Program-made: the position numbers and the translations under genes
Origin: Coemansia sp. RSA 922
Taxonomy: Eukaryota > Kickxellomycota > Kickxellomycetes > Kickxellales > Kickxellaceae
DNA length: 11,848 bases
NCBI GenBank assembly: GCA_027577415.1
Contig: JANBQS010000794.1
Location: 1 to 11,848, forward strand
Direction of reading: 5' to 3'
Notes under the pieces: model-generated
What the model saw: the letters and a program-made list of their open reading frames with translations, nothing else
Database searches by the model: none
What the model was told of the DNA's origin: nothing
Part shown: piece by piece, positions 1 to 7,034 of the stretch
How positions within the stretch are numbered: the stretch's first letter is position 1
Layout: each line of letters begins with the position of its first letter

Positions 1-161
1 AGGTCGGCAAGCAGGTTTTCCTCGTTGGGCGACAGGTGCCCGTACACGCCGCAGGTGTCAAGGCGGCCCTTGGAGAACTGCGTGGTAATAGCCTCACGAC
101 CGGCGCCAGCGACGTCAACGGCAGACCTCTGTCGGGAGATGGCCTTGAATATTCCGCTCAT
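1..161 (-). CDS. N-terminal fragment of an unidentified protein, possibly CRAL-TRIO/Sec14-like
   Basis: The ATG at 159-161 on the minus strand opens a frame that stays open to the left edge, giving 53 codons plus two bases; the gene is cut off there. The start has G at -3, and the ATG6 gene lies head to head. The fragment begins MSGIFKAISRQRS, then has a small-residue stretch and ends with GHLSPNEENLLADL. That last part resembles the short helix (pattern like LTPEQE..L..L) that precedes the CRAL-TRIO N-terminal domain in many Sec14-like proteins. The resemblance rests on about 14 residues, so the family is tentative. Codon use is GC-ending and coding-like. Any introns or domains beyond the edge are unseen. 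Confidence 0.65.
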   Translation of the reverse strand, partial: MSGIFKAISRQRSAVDVAGAGREAITTQFSKGRLDTCGVYGHLSPNEENLLAD

Positions 162-659
162 GGCTTAGTAGCAAATAGAGTCTAGTGAATTGGCGAGGTA
201 CTGGAAGTAAGTGTGTTGACTGTGAGCATAACACAGCACAACAAATAAGAGAAGTAAAAAAAGGGAGGGGGAGGTTGGAAAGGAACAGAAAGCGGAGGCG
301 CGAATAGGTGCCGACAAGTGTGTGGAGGAAAAAAAAAACCAAGCCCAGAACAGCATGGCAGCAGTCCCGCCCCCCTGATCCGCACCTTGCCGCCACACAC
401 TATAGGTCTGGGAGGGTCGCAAATGCGCACTAACGGAAGGCGAGACACCTCTCTGGGCCTCTGCGTCTAGATTCTCTCGTTCAGACTGTGGCTTGCAGCT
501 CAAGCACATGACTTGTGCATGTCGGTATCCTATAACTGCTGACTGCGCTCTTGAAAGCGTAAGTAGGCAGGCTGGATTTGCGCAAACCCCTCGACATATC
601 CAACTTGTCGTATTCATCGCACGTTGTCTTTTTTATTGTATTTTTATTGTTATGCGAGC
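162..659. promoter_or_regulatory. divergent intergenic region between the left-edge gene and ATG6
   Basis: About 0.5 kb separates two start codons facing away from each other, so it should hold both promoters and 5' UTRs. It contains a purine-rich stretch at about 245-300, an A-run near 331-340, and a small inverted repeat GCACA-TGACT-TGTGC at 504-518 that overlaps the E-box-like CACATG. A T-rich stretch lies directly upstream of the ATG6 start (about 628-650). There is no convincing TATA box at a standard distance. Short frames in this stretch lack coding character. Confidence 0.5.
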
Positions 660-2417
660 ATGTCGCACTCACCACATTACGCATGCAAGCGGTGTAGTCG
701 CCTAATTGACTTTGCTGACGACTCGTGGAGTAACTTGTCCGACAAGGGCGCGGGCACACTTGTGGCAACATTACCGCCAGAGAGAAGCAAGGAGCTGGGT
801 GCATTGCTGTCTGCCCAAGTCATACGACGGGAGCCCATCGATGTGTCGCGCGTATTGAGCCATTCGTTTCGCTATGACCAGCTAGCACGGCTACCATCAG
901 GCGCCATGTCTGGCAGTAAGTCGTCGACACAGCTAATGCGCGGCTCATTGGACTTGGTCATCGATTCTAGCCACAGCATTCGTGCTCAGTCAGAGCCACA
1001 TCGCAATATTGCCTTACCAGAAGGCCTGGCATTGGACAACATGTCCAAGCGCCAGGACCACAACGGCAAAGGAGAGGCAGCATCCCCCACTCCCTCGGAG
1101 CTGGCGACAGGCAACAATAGCAGCCAAGGCGACTCGTTTATATTGCTCAGTAGCTCGCAACTGCATCCGTTTCCCTTTGGTTCTGATGCACTGGCCTCGC
1201 CCCTAGATGCCGGATACAAGCAGGCGCACCCAACAACGAGCGCCCGTGAAGGCGGCATGCTGGCGGCTGGCGATGTAGGCGAGGGCGATAGCCGAAGTGT
1301 GACTAGCTCCGGGCGGTTGGCTCCAGCTGCCGATGGCTCTGGGCAGCGCGATGGCGTGTCAGAGACATTTGCCATTATAGGCCGAGTGATGGACCGACTG
1401 GAGGAGCGATCAGCTCTGGTGCATCCCATGTGCGAGGATTGCGCAGAGACGATGCTGCGCTTGCTAGATCGGGAGGTGGCCGACAGTGTACACGAGCGCG
1501 AGATTGCGACTGGCATCGGGCGTGCTGCAGAGCTGGCTGCGCCGTTGGCTGAAGCACAATCCTTAGACAAGGGCGTTATTGCGGGCCAAAGCGTAGCGTC
1601 TGACGTGCTGGAGCTGGAACGAGACTTGAGGCGGCAGTCGGAGTTGGAGCACACTTTAGAGGAGGCCCTGGCCGTGTTGGACTCGCAGCTCGAGGGATTG
1701 TGCAAGCAGATGGCGGAACTGGATCAAGAGGCAGAGCAGCTTGATGAGCTAGAGACACAGTACCACCTCGAGCTTAACGACCACACCTATGTTCTCGAGC
1801 GATGCGAGTCTGAGCAGTGGGCACTTGATGACAAGTACGCTCGCCTGACGGCGCAGCTCACGCAGCTGCAGCGGACTAACGTGTACAACGACGTGTTCAA
1901 CATCACTGTAGCCGATGGCATTGCCAGCATCAATGGCTTTCGGTTGGGTGGCAGGTCATCGCCTCATAGTGTCGAGTGGTCGGAGATAAACGCGGCGTGG
2001 GGCCAAGCGCTACTGCTGTTGCAGACTGTGGCGCGGCGGCTAAGCTACGACTTTTTAGACTACAAGCTGATTCCAATGGGGTCCTATTCGCGGATCGAGC
2101 GGGTATCAGATAGTGCTACCAGCTACGAGTTATTTGGGTCTGGCGATATGTACTTGGGTCGGCTGTTTCAGAACCGCCGCTTTGACGCAGCCATGGTCGC
2201 GTACCTGGCATGCCTGGACCAGATCGCACAGCTCATCATGAGCCTCAGCCCTCAGCTCCGCCTGCCGTACAAGATCGAGCAAGACAAAGTCGGTGGACTA
2301 TCCATCAAGCCGCAGCTCGGCGGCGACGAAATGTGGACCAAGGCGTGCAAGAACGCCCTTTTGGACGCACGATGGGCCCTGGCATTTGCCTCTTCATATG
2401 CCACGACTGCCGACTAG
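660..2417 (+). CDS. ATG6: ATG6/Beclin-1 (Vps30), autophagy and vacuolar sorting PI3-kinase subunit
   Basis: This single-exon frame encodes 585 aa. Beclin/Atg6 is the regulatory subunit of class III PI3-kinase (Vps34-Vps15) complexes on autophagosomal and endosomal membranes. Visible in order: an N-terminal CxxC (C9, C12); a long Ser/Gly-rich, probably disordered linker (about 70-235); the Beclin signature HPMCEDC (255-261) with a second CxxC; a coiled coil (about 315-405); and the C-terminal BARA domain from NVYNDVF (about 407) to the end. The BARA part includes EINAAWGQ, a fungal-style SGDMYLG...RRFD segment with AMVAYLACL, and the terminal WTKACKNALLDARWALA. In this family the two CxxC pairs are reported to bind zinc. 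I chose the ATG at 660 because it has A at -3 and sits just before the CxxC; the in-frame extension upstream has no ATG. It is longer than human Beclin-1 (450 aa), mostly through the linker. Confidence 0.97.
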   Translation: MSHSPHYACKRCSRLIDFADDSWSNLSDKGAGTLVATLPPERSKELGALLSAQVIRREPIDVSRVLSHSFRYDQLARLPSGAMSGSKSSTQLMRGSLDLVIDSSHSIRAQSEPHRNIALPEGLALDNMSKRQDHNGKGEAASPTPSELATGNNSSQGDSFILLSSSQLHPFPFGSDALASPLDAGYKQAHPTTSAREGGMLAAGDVGEGDSRSVTSSGRLAPAADGSGQRDGVSETFAIIGRVMDRLEERSALVHPMCEDCAETMLRLLDREVADSVHEREIATGIGRAAELAAPLAEAQSLDKGVIAGQSVASDVLELERDLRRQSELEHTLEEALAVLDSQLEGLCKQMAELDQEAEQLDELETQYHLELNDHTYVLERCESEQWALDDKYARLTAQLTQLQRTNVYNDVFNITVADGIASINGFRLGGRSSPHSVEWSEINAAWGQALLLLQTVARRLSYDFLDYKLIPMGSYSRIERVSDSATSYELFGSGDMYLGRLFQNRRFDAAMVAYLACLDQIAQLIMSLSPQLRLPYKIEQDKVGGLSIKPQLGGDEMWTKACKNALLDARWALAFASSYATTAD

Positions 2418-2464
2418 AATATTATAGTGTATATTTTGTTTTTGCAGGAGTTAGAAAGCATTCT
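2418..2464. terminator. shared AT-rich convergent 3' region
   Basis: Only 47 bp separate the ATG6 stop (plus) from the stop of the CRAL-TRIO gene (minus). The first 25 bases are AT-rich with TATATT-type elements readable on both strands, followed by TTTTGTTTTTGCAG. Fungal mRNAs normally carry longer 3' UTRs than this, so the two transcripts probably overlap as antisense tails. No exact AATAAA is present, and the cleavage sites cannot be placed. Confidence 0.4.
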
Positions 2465-3949
2465 TCAAAGCGCAACAGTGTAGTCGGGCCTCAGTTGGTC
2501 GAGCCGATGGTGCAGAGTACGTGAGCGTACAAATGGATCCAACTCAACCACTGCTTCGCGAAGCTTGTCTCTGGCAGCACATCGAGTGGGGGCCGAGCTG
2601 AAGTCGTCTGTACCTGCTTGCTGGGCGAGCCACTGGCGAGTAGCACATTCATAGTCTGCTATGGCACTGACATACTCGCGCTCAGCAGCCTGCCGAGCGG
2701 CAGTGTCAGCCATGCAAGCATTCTCCTCGGTTGTGGGCTGGATGTAGCTGTAGCTGAAGGGCTTTTGCCCACCTAGCTCTAACGGTAGGCGGTCCAAGTC
2801 AATATAGGGCGTGATCTCCCGAGTGGCTCGGACCATTACGATCTTGGACTTTACTACTGGGTCGATGAATGGCGCAATGACGGTCCAGAGCCCCCAAAAG
2901 AACCACGAGTTTACATACAAGATCATAATGCCCAGGGTCTCGGGAAAGTAGTTGCTCAGCAGCGTTATCAGCATGCGGACGAGACCCAAGTCAATGTTCT
3001 CGCGGGTAACATCGCTCAAGTCAAAGAGAATGGTGACGCGGCCATCAGAGTCGGCAGCCAGCAGCTGCGAGGTCTCGAGCTGCCAGCACAAGAAGCGCTT
3101 GATGGCCAGTATGCTGCGGTTGTGGGCGACATTAGCGCGGACTCTGACGACGTAGACGGGGCAGCCCAGGCGGTCTGTGGTGCAAGCAAAGGCCAGGCCA
3201 GTGTCCATCGTGTGGTGGTGCAGCTTTGACTCGCCAAAGTAGGCCACCTCGTCAATGGCCTGGCCTACGCGCCAAGCAAGGGTCTTTCGAAGCATGTCCA
3301 ATGCCTGGTCAACGTCCCACTTGCGCGCACGCAAGAAGCGCAGGACCCACGCGTCGGGATCGCGCATCTGAGTGGCGGCCTGCCAGAAGGCGGCGCTGAA
3401 GGACCGAGCCAGGGCCGGCTGGCCAAAGAGCGGCGTAAAGCTGGGTGGCACCAGCGGCGCAACGAGCGTTGCTGGGTCTGTGCGATGGATGTATTCTTGG
3501 ACTGTCTCCCTCCGTAGGCGCAGCGTCTCTGCGCTATCGCCAATGGGGGCTGGGGTCGATATGCCAGAGGACGAGGAGGGGGAGGATCGTGACCCTGACG
3601 CCCACGAGAGCCAGCCACCGGAGCCAGCGTCCCTGGCTGGCGTGGCTTGGACCGTTGTTGCCGTTGTTGTTCTGGGAGGCGTAGCGCCATTGTCATTGTC
3701 GGGCTTACTGCCGAGCGAGACCAGGGGCTCAAAGGACAGGGCAGCAAGGTCTTCTGTGTCGTGCTCGCTGGCGGGCGCATGAGCCAGGCTAAAGAGCACG
3801 GGCAAGGGGGCGGCTGTGTCAAACTCGCTCAAAAGCAAGCGCCAGAGCTGACGCAGCTTGGCGATCTCGTCGGCGCTCAGCGATGCCAGGCGGCCCTCGG
3901 TCAAAGGCAGGCGGCGGGCATAGTGTTCAAGCAGCGTTAATGAAGACAT
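2465..3949 (-). CDS. CRAL-TRIO (Sec14-like) domain protein, probable lipid-transfer protein
   Basis: The frame encodes 494 aa. Sec14-like proteins bind a phospholipid or other lipid in a CRAL-TRIO pocket and exchange it between membranes or present it to kinases. The N-terminal 190 residues include a Thr/Ser/Gly/Pro-rich linker (about 85-150). A CRAL-TRIO N domain follows at about 199-227 (DAWVLRFLRARKWDVDQAL, then TLAWR). The lipid-binding domain spans about 240-393, with DRLGCPVYVVR, VTILFDLSD, NYFPETLG at 333-340, FIDPVVKSKI and the closing LPLELGG. A helical, charged tail follows. The layout is closest to fungal members such as yeast Csr1 or fission yeast C23B6.04c, but the subfamily is inferred. 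I chose the ATG at 3947-3949 for its A at -3 and the pyrimidine-rich leader before it; the frame extends further upstream without better evidence. Confidence 0.93.
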   Translation of the reverse strand: MSSLTLLEHYARRLPLTEGRLASLSADEIAKLRQLWRLLLSEFDTAAPLPVLFSLAHAPASEHDTEDLAALSFEPLVSLGSKPDNDNGATPPRTTTATTVQATPARDAGSGGWLSWASGSRSSPSSSSGISTPAPIGDSAETLRLRRETVQEYIHRTDPATLVAPLVPPSFTPLFGQPALARSFSAAFWQAATQMRDPDAWVLRFLRARKWDVDQALDMLRKTLAWRVGQAIDEVAYFGESKLHHHTMDTGLAFACTTDRLGCPVYVVRVRANVAHNRSILAIKRFLCWQLETSQLLAADSDGRVTILFDLSDVTRENIDLGLVRMLITLLSNYFPETLGIMILYVNSWFFWGLWTVIAPFIDPVVKSKIVMVRATREITPYIDLDRLPLELGGQKPFSYSYIQPTTEENACMADTAARQAAEREYVSAIADYECATRQWLAQQAGTDDFSSAPTRCAARDKLREAVVELDPFVRSRTLHHRLDQLRPDYTVAL

Positions 3950-4174
3950 GATAAAGAAGAATGTGGCTGACAGGTAGAGAGAGAAAGTGAATGGATGGAT
4001 GGATGAAAAGTGATGCCGCAGCTCAAGGTCTTGGTCTGGGCAGGGCGGGATTGTCGCACCCTCTCTTGCAAGTCTGGGCATTACACGTGGCAATCTGTTG
4101 CAGGGTTAGCAGAATACATGTTGGTTATTTTGTGAATAATGTACAATTTTTGATATAAAGAATGATTGATGTGG
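3950..4174 (-). promoter_or_regulatory. promoter/5' UTR of the CRAL-TRIO gene with a CACGTG E-box
   Basis: This 225-bp gap lies between the stop of the upstream minus-strand gene and the CRAL-TRIO start. It contains a perfect CACGTG palindrome at 4084-4089, 135 bp upstream of the start, which is a core site for bHLH regulators of the Cbf1/Pho4 type in fungi. A short ATGG/TGGA tandem run lies at about 3991-4005. On the sense strand a CT-rich leader ends at the ATG. The right part (about 4115-4165) is AT-rich and probably holds the 3' end of the upstream gene. Function is inferred from motif and position only. Confidence 0.4.
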
Positions 4175-4858
4175 TCAAGTGGTGGACTGGACCGCAAAGG
4201 GTGCTAGCGAAGCCTTGATATGAGGGAGTTCGATATGGAAGAACTGGCTGACTTCGGTGAGGAGGCGGAGGCGGATCTCTTTTAGGCTGTTGGCGCGGGG
4301 CAGGTCGGCGTTGGAGGCCGACTTTGGAGCGTCGTCGTCGTTGTTGTAGTCGACTGACATGGCGCGAACCTCCTCCCAGTCGGCCAAGGACGATGAGCGC
4401 GACTGGCTGGAGATGCTGCGAGTGAGGCGCAGTTCGCACTCGCTGACCATACGCCTGAGCTTGGTGATTTGGCCGTCGATGAGCAGAGCCATCTGGTGGA
4501 CCTTGTTCTCGTATTCGGCGCACATGGCTCCGCCCAGCGGGTTCTGGCCGTAGTAGCTAAGCGCGCCCATTAGCTTTGCCAGCTGGGCGTAGCGGACCTC
4601 CATGGCCGACACGACCCCGCGCGCCTCTTGTGCTTGGGAGGCATCCCACAGCGTTGACGCCAGGGAAGTGCTGCTGCCGTTATCTTCTCTGCACATGTCA
4701 GAGTGGCTGTCATCACGGCAGGACGCATCGTTTTGGCAGTTGTCAGAGTGACAGTCGTCGCGGCAGGACGCATCATTTTGGCAGTTATCGTCGTAGGTAG
4801 TAGTAGTGGTGGTGGTGGGAGATGGCGGAGAGACGGTTTGCTGAGTAGACCTCCACAT
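4175..4858 (-). CDS. hypothetical protein with Cys/Asp-rich tandem repeat and central helical region
   Basis: The frame encodes 227 aa and I do not recognise a family. The N-terminus has a run of seven Thr (15-21). Two 15-residue repeats follow (about 25-39 and 40-54, NCQNDASCRDD then CHSD or SHSD) with a shorter degenerate MCREDN copy, giving six Cys among many Asp/Asn. Residues 75-147 look helical and possibly coiled coil (ARGVVSAMEVRYAQLAKLM, ENKVHQMALLIDGQITKL). A Ser-rich acidic linker (148-185) precedes a last amphipathic stretch (190-222). No signal peptide or membrane segment is seen. I prefer the ATG at 4856-4858, which has A at -3, over the in-frame ATG at 4889-4891, which has T at -3. 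The 3' end faces the promoter of the CRAL-TRIO gene. A small vesicle-adaptor-like helical protein is conceivable but unsupported. Confidence 0.7.
   Translation of the reverse strand: MWRSTQQTVSPPSPTTTTTTTYDDNCQNDASCRDDCHSDNCQNDASCRDDSHSDMCREDNGSSTSLASTLWDASQAQEARGVVSAMEVRYAQLAKLMGALSYYGQNPLGGAMCAEYENKVHQMALLIDGQITKLRRMVSECELRLTRSISSQSRSSSLADWEEVRAMSVDYNNDDDAPKSASNADLPRANSLKEIRLRLLTEVSQFFHIELPHIKASLAPFAVQSTT
4696..4785 (-). repeat. two direct tandem copies of a 45-bp unit inside a coding region
   Basis: The units at 4696-4740 and 4741-4785 abut exactly and differ at 5 of 45 positions. On the minus strand they encode a Cys/Asp-rich 15-residue unit that differs only by Cys to Ser at one position. 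Four of the five base changes are silent. The unit length keeps the reading frame, so copy number can change without breaking the protein. Confidence 0.95.
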
Positions 4859-5675
4859 TGTAGTAATAAATGGATATAGAGACAGAGGCATTGAGCAAAG
4901 AGCAAGATGGCGTATGAGTAGATGCTATGAAAGAAGCTGGGGGGATGGTGGTATTGGAAATGGGCGGGCGGGCGGAGCTGGTTATAAATGCTAAAGGGGG
5001 TGGTGGTGGCCCGGGGTTAGACGGCACACGAGGGCTTAGCAGCGCAGATGTGGCTTTTGAGTCTAAATAGAGACTCGTCGGTGTGTGCAGCCGAAAAAGG
5101 CTAAATGAAATGCACGGCGCTAAATAAGCAAAGTGCGAATACGAATACAGGCCCGGACAACCGGCACCCAAGAGGAAGAAGAAGGAAAAAAAAAAAAAAA
5201 AAAGAGAATGGCGAGATACGAGCGGAGGCAGAAAAAAAGTCAGAGAAAAAAAAAAGAAAAGGAAAACGGGCTGGAGATAGTGGCAGCATATAGGCGACCA
5301 GGGCTGGGCGAGCAGGAGTATTTAAGAGGATGTGCTACTGCTGGTCACGCTGGCACAAGTTGGAGCGGCGGCGGACCCCATGGCAAGGAGGGGCGTCTTT
5401 CTGGCTTGTCTGCGATCACATTGCAGCGATACGCCCTTTCAGGCACATGATGGAAGGAAGGAAGGGAGATGACGGGGGACCAGATTCAGCAGTTAGCGCC
5501 GGCAGCCGGTTAGCGCAGCCCGACTCTCCCCTCCCTTCAGCAAGGACCTGCCTTAATTAAACCCAAAGCATCAGCCTCGCGCAGTTCCTGGGCCGGCAAC
5601 ATTGTGCGGCCTTCTGGGATTGGGATTCAAATCTCGCATATATTTGCAACTTGTAACAATCAATCAATCAATCAA
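4859..5675. other. intergenic region, purine-rich, with poly-A tracts
   Basis: This 817-bp stretch lies upstream of the Cys/Asp-repeat gene and downstream of the next minus-strand gene. Near the left end is an inverted CCAAT box (ATTGG, 4953-4957) about 95 bp upstream of that gene's start, next to a GGGC/GGGCGG run (4962-4975) and an AT-rich TTATAAAT at 4982-4989; these may form its promoter. The middle (5170-5270) is strongly purine-rich, with A18 at 5186-5203, A7 at 5232-5238 and A10 at 5246-5255. The open frame over it is a lysine run from the A tracts and not a credible gene. From 5290 to 5655 I see no feature. Confidence 0.55.
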
Positions 5676-5678
5676 TCA
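5657..5678. repeat. (CAAT)5 microsatellite overlapping a stop codon
   Basis: Five perfect CAAT units occupy 5657-5676 and are followed by CA. On the minus strand this reads TGATTGATTG..., and its first three bases are the stop codon of the Pro/Ser/Ala-rich gene. A TGAT tandem places a TGA in every reading frame. Confidence 0.9.
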
Positions 5679-6485
5679 CTTTGGCAGCGTGCAAGCGGGG
5701 CTGATTGGGCTCGGAAGACCCACTCGGTCGGCTGGCGGTTGAGTGTCAGCCAAGCGCACACTTTTGCTGCCAAACAGACTGGCCCACGCAGGTCTGCGAT
5801 TACCACTGCTGCTGCTGCTGCTGCTGCTTTCAGCCGGCGCGAGGGGCTGACAATCAGGGCTTTTCTTGTATGAATTGATGAAGGCCTGCGAACCAAGCGC
5901 AGATATAGCAGCAGCAGCAGCAGCAGCAGGCGGAGTGGGCGGCAGGGCACCTGAGGCAAAGAGCGGCGTGGGCGTGGGTGGCAGTGGACGATCGGGCGCA
6001 AGGCTGGGAGATGTTGGAGGAGACACTGTGCCAAGCGCGCGAGAGTGGTTACCAGGCACCATTGCCTCAACGACGTCATCATAGCTGAGGATGTGCCGGT
6101 CGACGTGCTTCATTAGTCGGCGTTCCGACGCGCGAATATCAGCACTGAGCCGCTGTATGTCAGACTGGAGCCTTGCCTGTGCCAGCTGCGTCTTCATTTG
6201 GGCTACGCTGCGCCTGATGTCGCGCGCCCGAGCTACGTTCTCCCAGTAGTCCGGGTCTGGCGTCGGCGGCGCCCAGACAAATTCAAAGCCACTAGAAGAT
6301 GACGCTTGCAAGCTGCTGCTGGTGCGTGTGAGCGTGTCGTAGAACGGATTGCTGGGTCCAAGCTCCACATGTTGTGTGTTTGGAGATGACCCGGGTCCCG
6401 ACATCTGGGGACAGCTTCGGCGAGGTTGGATTTGGGGGCGCTCCATATACGCAGGATTAGAGATGGAGCTAGCTAACAATGACAT
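5676..6485 (-). CDS. hypothetical Pro/Ser/Ala-rich protein with a central helical segment
   Basis: The frame encodes 269 aa from the chosen start; no family is recognised. A low-complexity N-terminus precedes NPFYDTL (about 47-53). A predicted helix with heptad-like spacing runs from about 82 to 142 (WENVARARDIRRSVAQMK, LQSDIQRLSADIRASERRL). A Pro-rich part with PxxP-like motifs (about 155-187) is followed by seven Ala (187-193), eight Ser (220-227) and a short tail. The start is uncertain: ATGs lie at 6539, 6485, 6446 and 6404, and none has a purine at -3. Starting at 6539 would add a hydrophobic segment that looks like a signal peptide but comes from a CT-rich, leader-like stretch. I chose 6485, just after that stretch. 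A cytoplasmic scaffold-like protein is the best guess. Confidence 0.6.
   Translation of the reverse strand: MSLLASSISNPAYMERPQIQPRRSCPQMSGPGSSPNTQHVELGPSNPFYDTLTRTSSSLQASSSSGFEFVWAPPTPDPDYWENVARARDIRRSVAQMKTQLAQARLQSDIQRLSADIRASERRLMKHVDRHILSYDDVVEAMVPGNHSRALGTVSPPTSPSLAPDRPLPPTPTPLFASGALPPTPPAAAAAAAISALGSQAFINSYKKSPDCQPLAPAESSSSSSSSGNRRPAWASLFGSKSVRLADTQPPADRVGLPSPISPACTLPK
5806..5929. repeat. reverse-complementary CTG/CAG triplet tracts in one gene
   Basis: The tract (CTG)7CT at 5806-5828 and the tract (AGC)7AG at 5907-5929 are exact reverse complements, 23 nt each, with 78 nt between. On the coding (minus) strand the first tract encountered encodes poly-Ala and the second poly-Ser. The transcript could therefore fold into a long hairpin. 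Confidence 0.9.
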
Positions 6486-7034
6486 GAAAAGAATACAAGA
6501 AAGCAACAAGTGCTGAGCAAAGAGAGACAGAATGGGCATGCATCCGTGCTGTCCTCAACCACTCCTCGCAGCTCTCACGCATGCTCATTTTTGTCTCTGG
6601 CAACCTTGTCAGCTGTCCAATATTCATCCATATTCATCCAATATGACCAGACCACTCCTTTTTTACAGCCCATTCTGTCAGCGATCGCCAAGGCATCCAA
6701 AGCAGGCTTGTGCTGGTGTGTGATCATCCTTTACCACTCATGTGTCCTCTTTTTGATACGAAGCCAGTTCCATCTTGTGTGAGCACTCATTCAGATCACC
6801 TTTCTTGGTGCCGCCACCGCCGCTCTTTGCGTCAAAGTGCCTGGTAGCCTTTAAAGCTTAAAGGATTACTTTCTGTTTGTGATAAAAAAAAGAGAGTGTG
6901 TGTATTGTGCGCAAAGAAAACACCCTCGCTTGTCGATGATGCACTTGCATGCAGTAGACCCTTGCTCGCACTATTCACTTTCCACCTATTTCTATTTTTT
7001 CAAAGTTTTTAAATTTTCCAATTGCTTCTATTAC
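6486..7034. promoter_or_regulatory. divergent intergenic region between the Pro/Ser-rich and Cys-tail genes
   Basis: This 549-bp stretch lies between two start codons facing away from each other. It contains a pair of CCAAT boxes (listed separately), a small inverted repeat CCTTTAA-AGC-TTAAAGG at 6848-6864, an A8 run at about 6884-6891 and a strongly T/C-rich leader (6975-7030) ending in another CCAAT at 7017-7021 just before the downstream ATG. It should hold both promoters. No RNA gene is recognised. Confidence 0.5.
6617..6642. promoter_or_regulatory. paired CCAAT boxes around a 10-bp tandem repeat
   Basis: CCAAT occurs at 6617-6621 and again at 6638-6642, 21 bp apart (two helical turns). 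Between them TATTCATCCA is repeated twice in tandem (6621-6640). CCAAT is the core site of the fungal HAP/CBF heteromeric activator. The pair lies about 80-195 bp upstream of the candidate starts of the minus-strand gene and about 390 bp upstream of the plus-strand gene, so it more likely serves the former or both. Confidence 0.5.

Noticed and set aside
986..1705. Minus-strand open frame of 239 codons opposite ATG6
   Set aside because: It is antisense to the firmly identified ATG6 coding sequence and has a Ser/Pro/Ala/Arg-rich composition typical of a shadow frame.
3265..3822. Minus-strand open frame of 185 codons overlapping the CRAL-TRIO gene in another frame
   Set aside because: It is Pro/Arg/Ser-rich with no domain; the overlapping frame carries the clear CRAL-TRIO motifs.
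5186..5255. A-tracts as the tail of an inserted retroelement
   Set aside because: No target-site duplication or element body lies next to them; they look like purine-rich promoter DNA of the minus-strand gene.
5105..5293. Plus-strand small lysine-rich open frame
   Set aside because: The lysine runs come from the A18 and A10 tracts, and there is no other coding sign.
5626..5642. GGGATTCAAATCTC as a tRNA T-arm
   Set aside because: The stem does not pair properly, and no acceptor, D-arm or anticodon arm fits upstream.
6486..6539. Signal peptide at the N-terminus of the Pro/Ser/Ala-rich protein
   Set aside because: The hydrophobic stretch comes from a CT-rich leader-like segment, and the rest of the protein looks cytoplasmic. 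It remains possible if translation starts at 6539.
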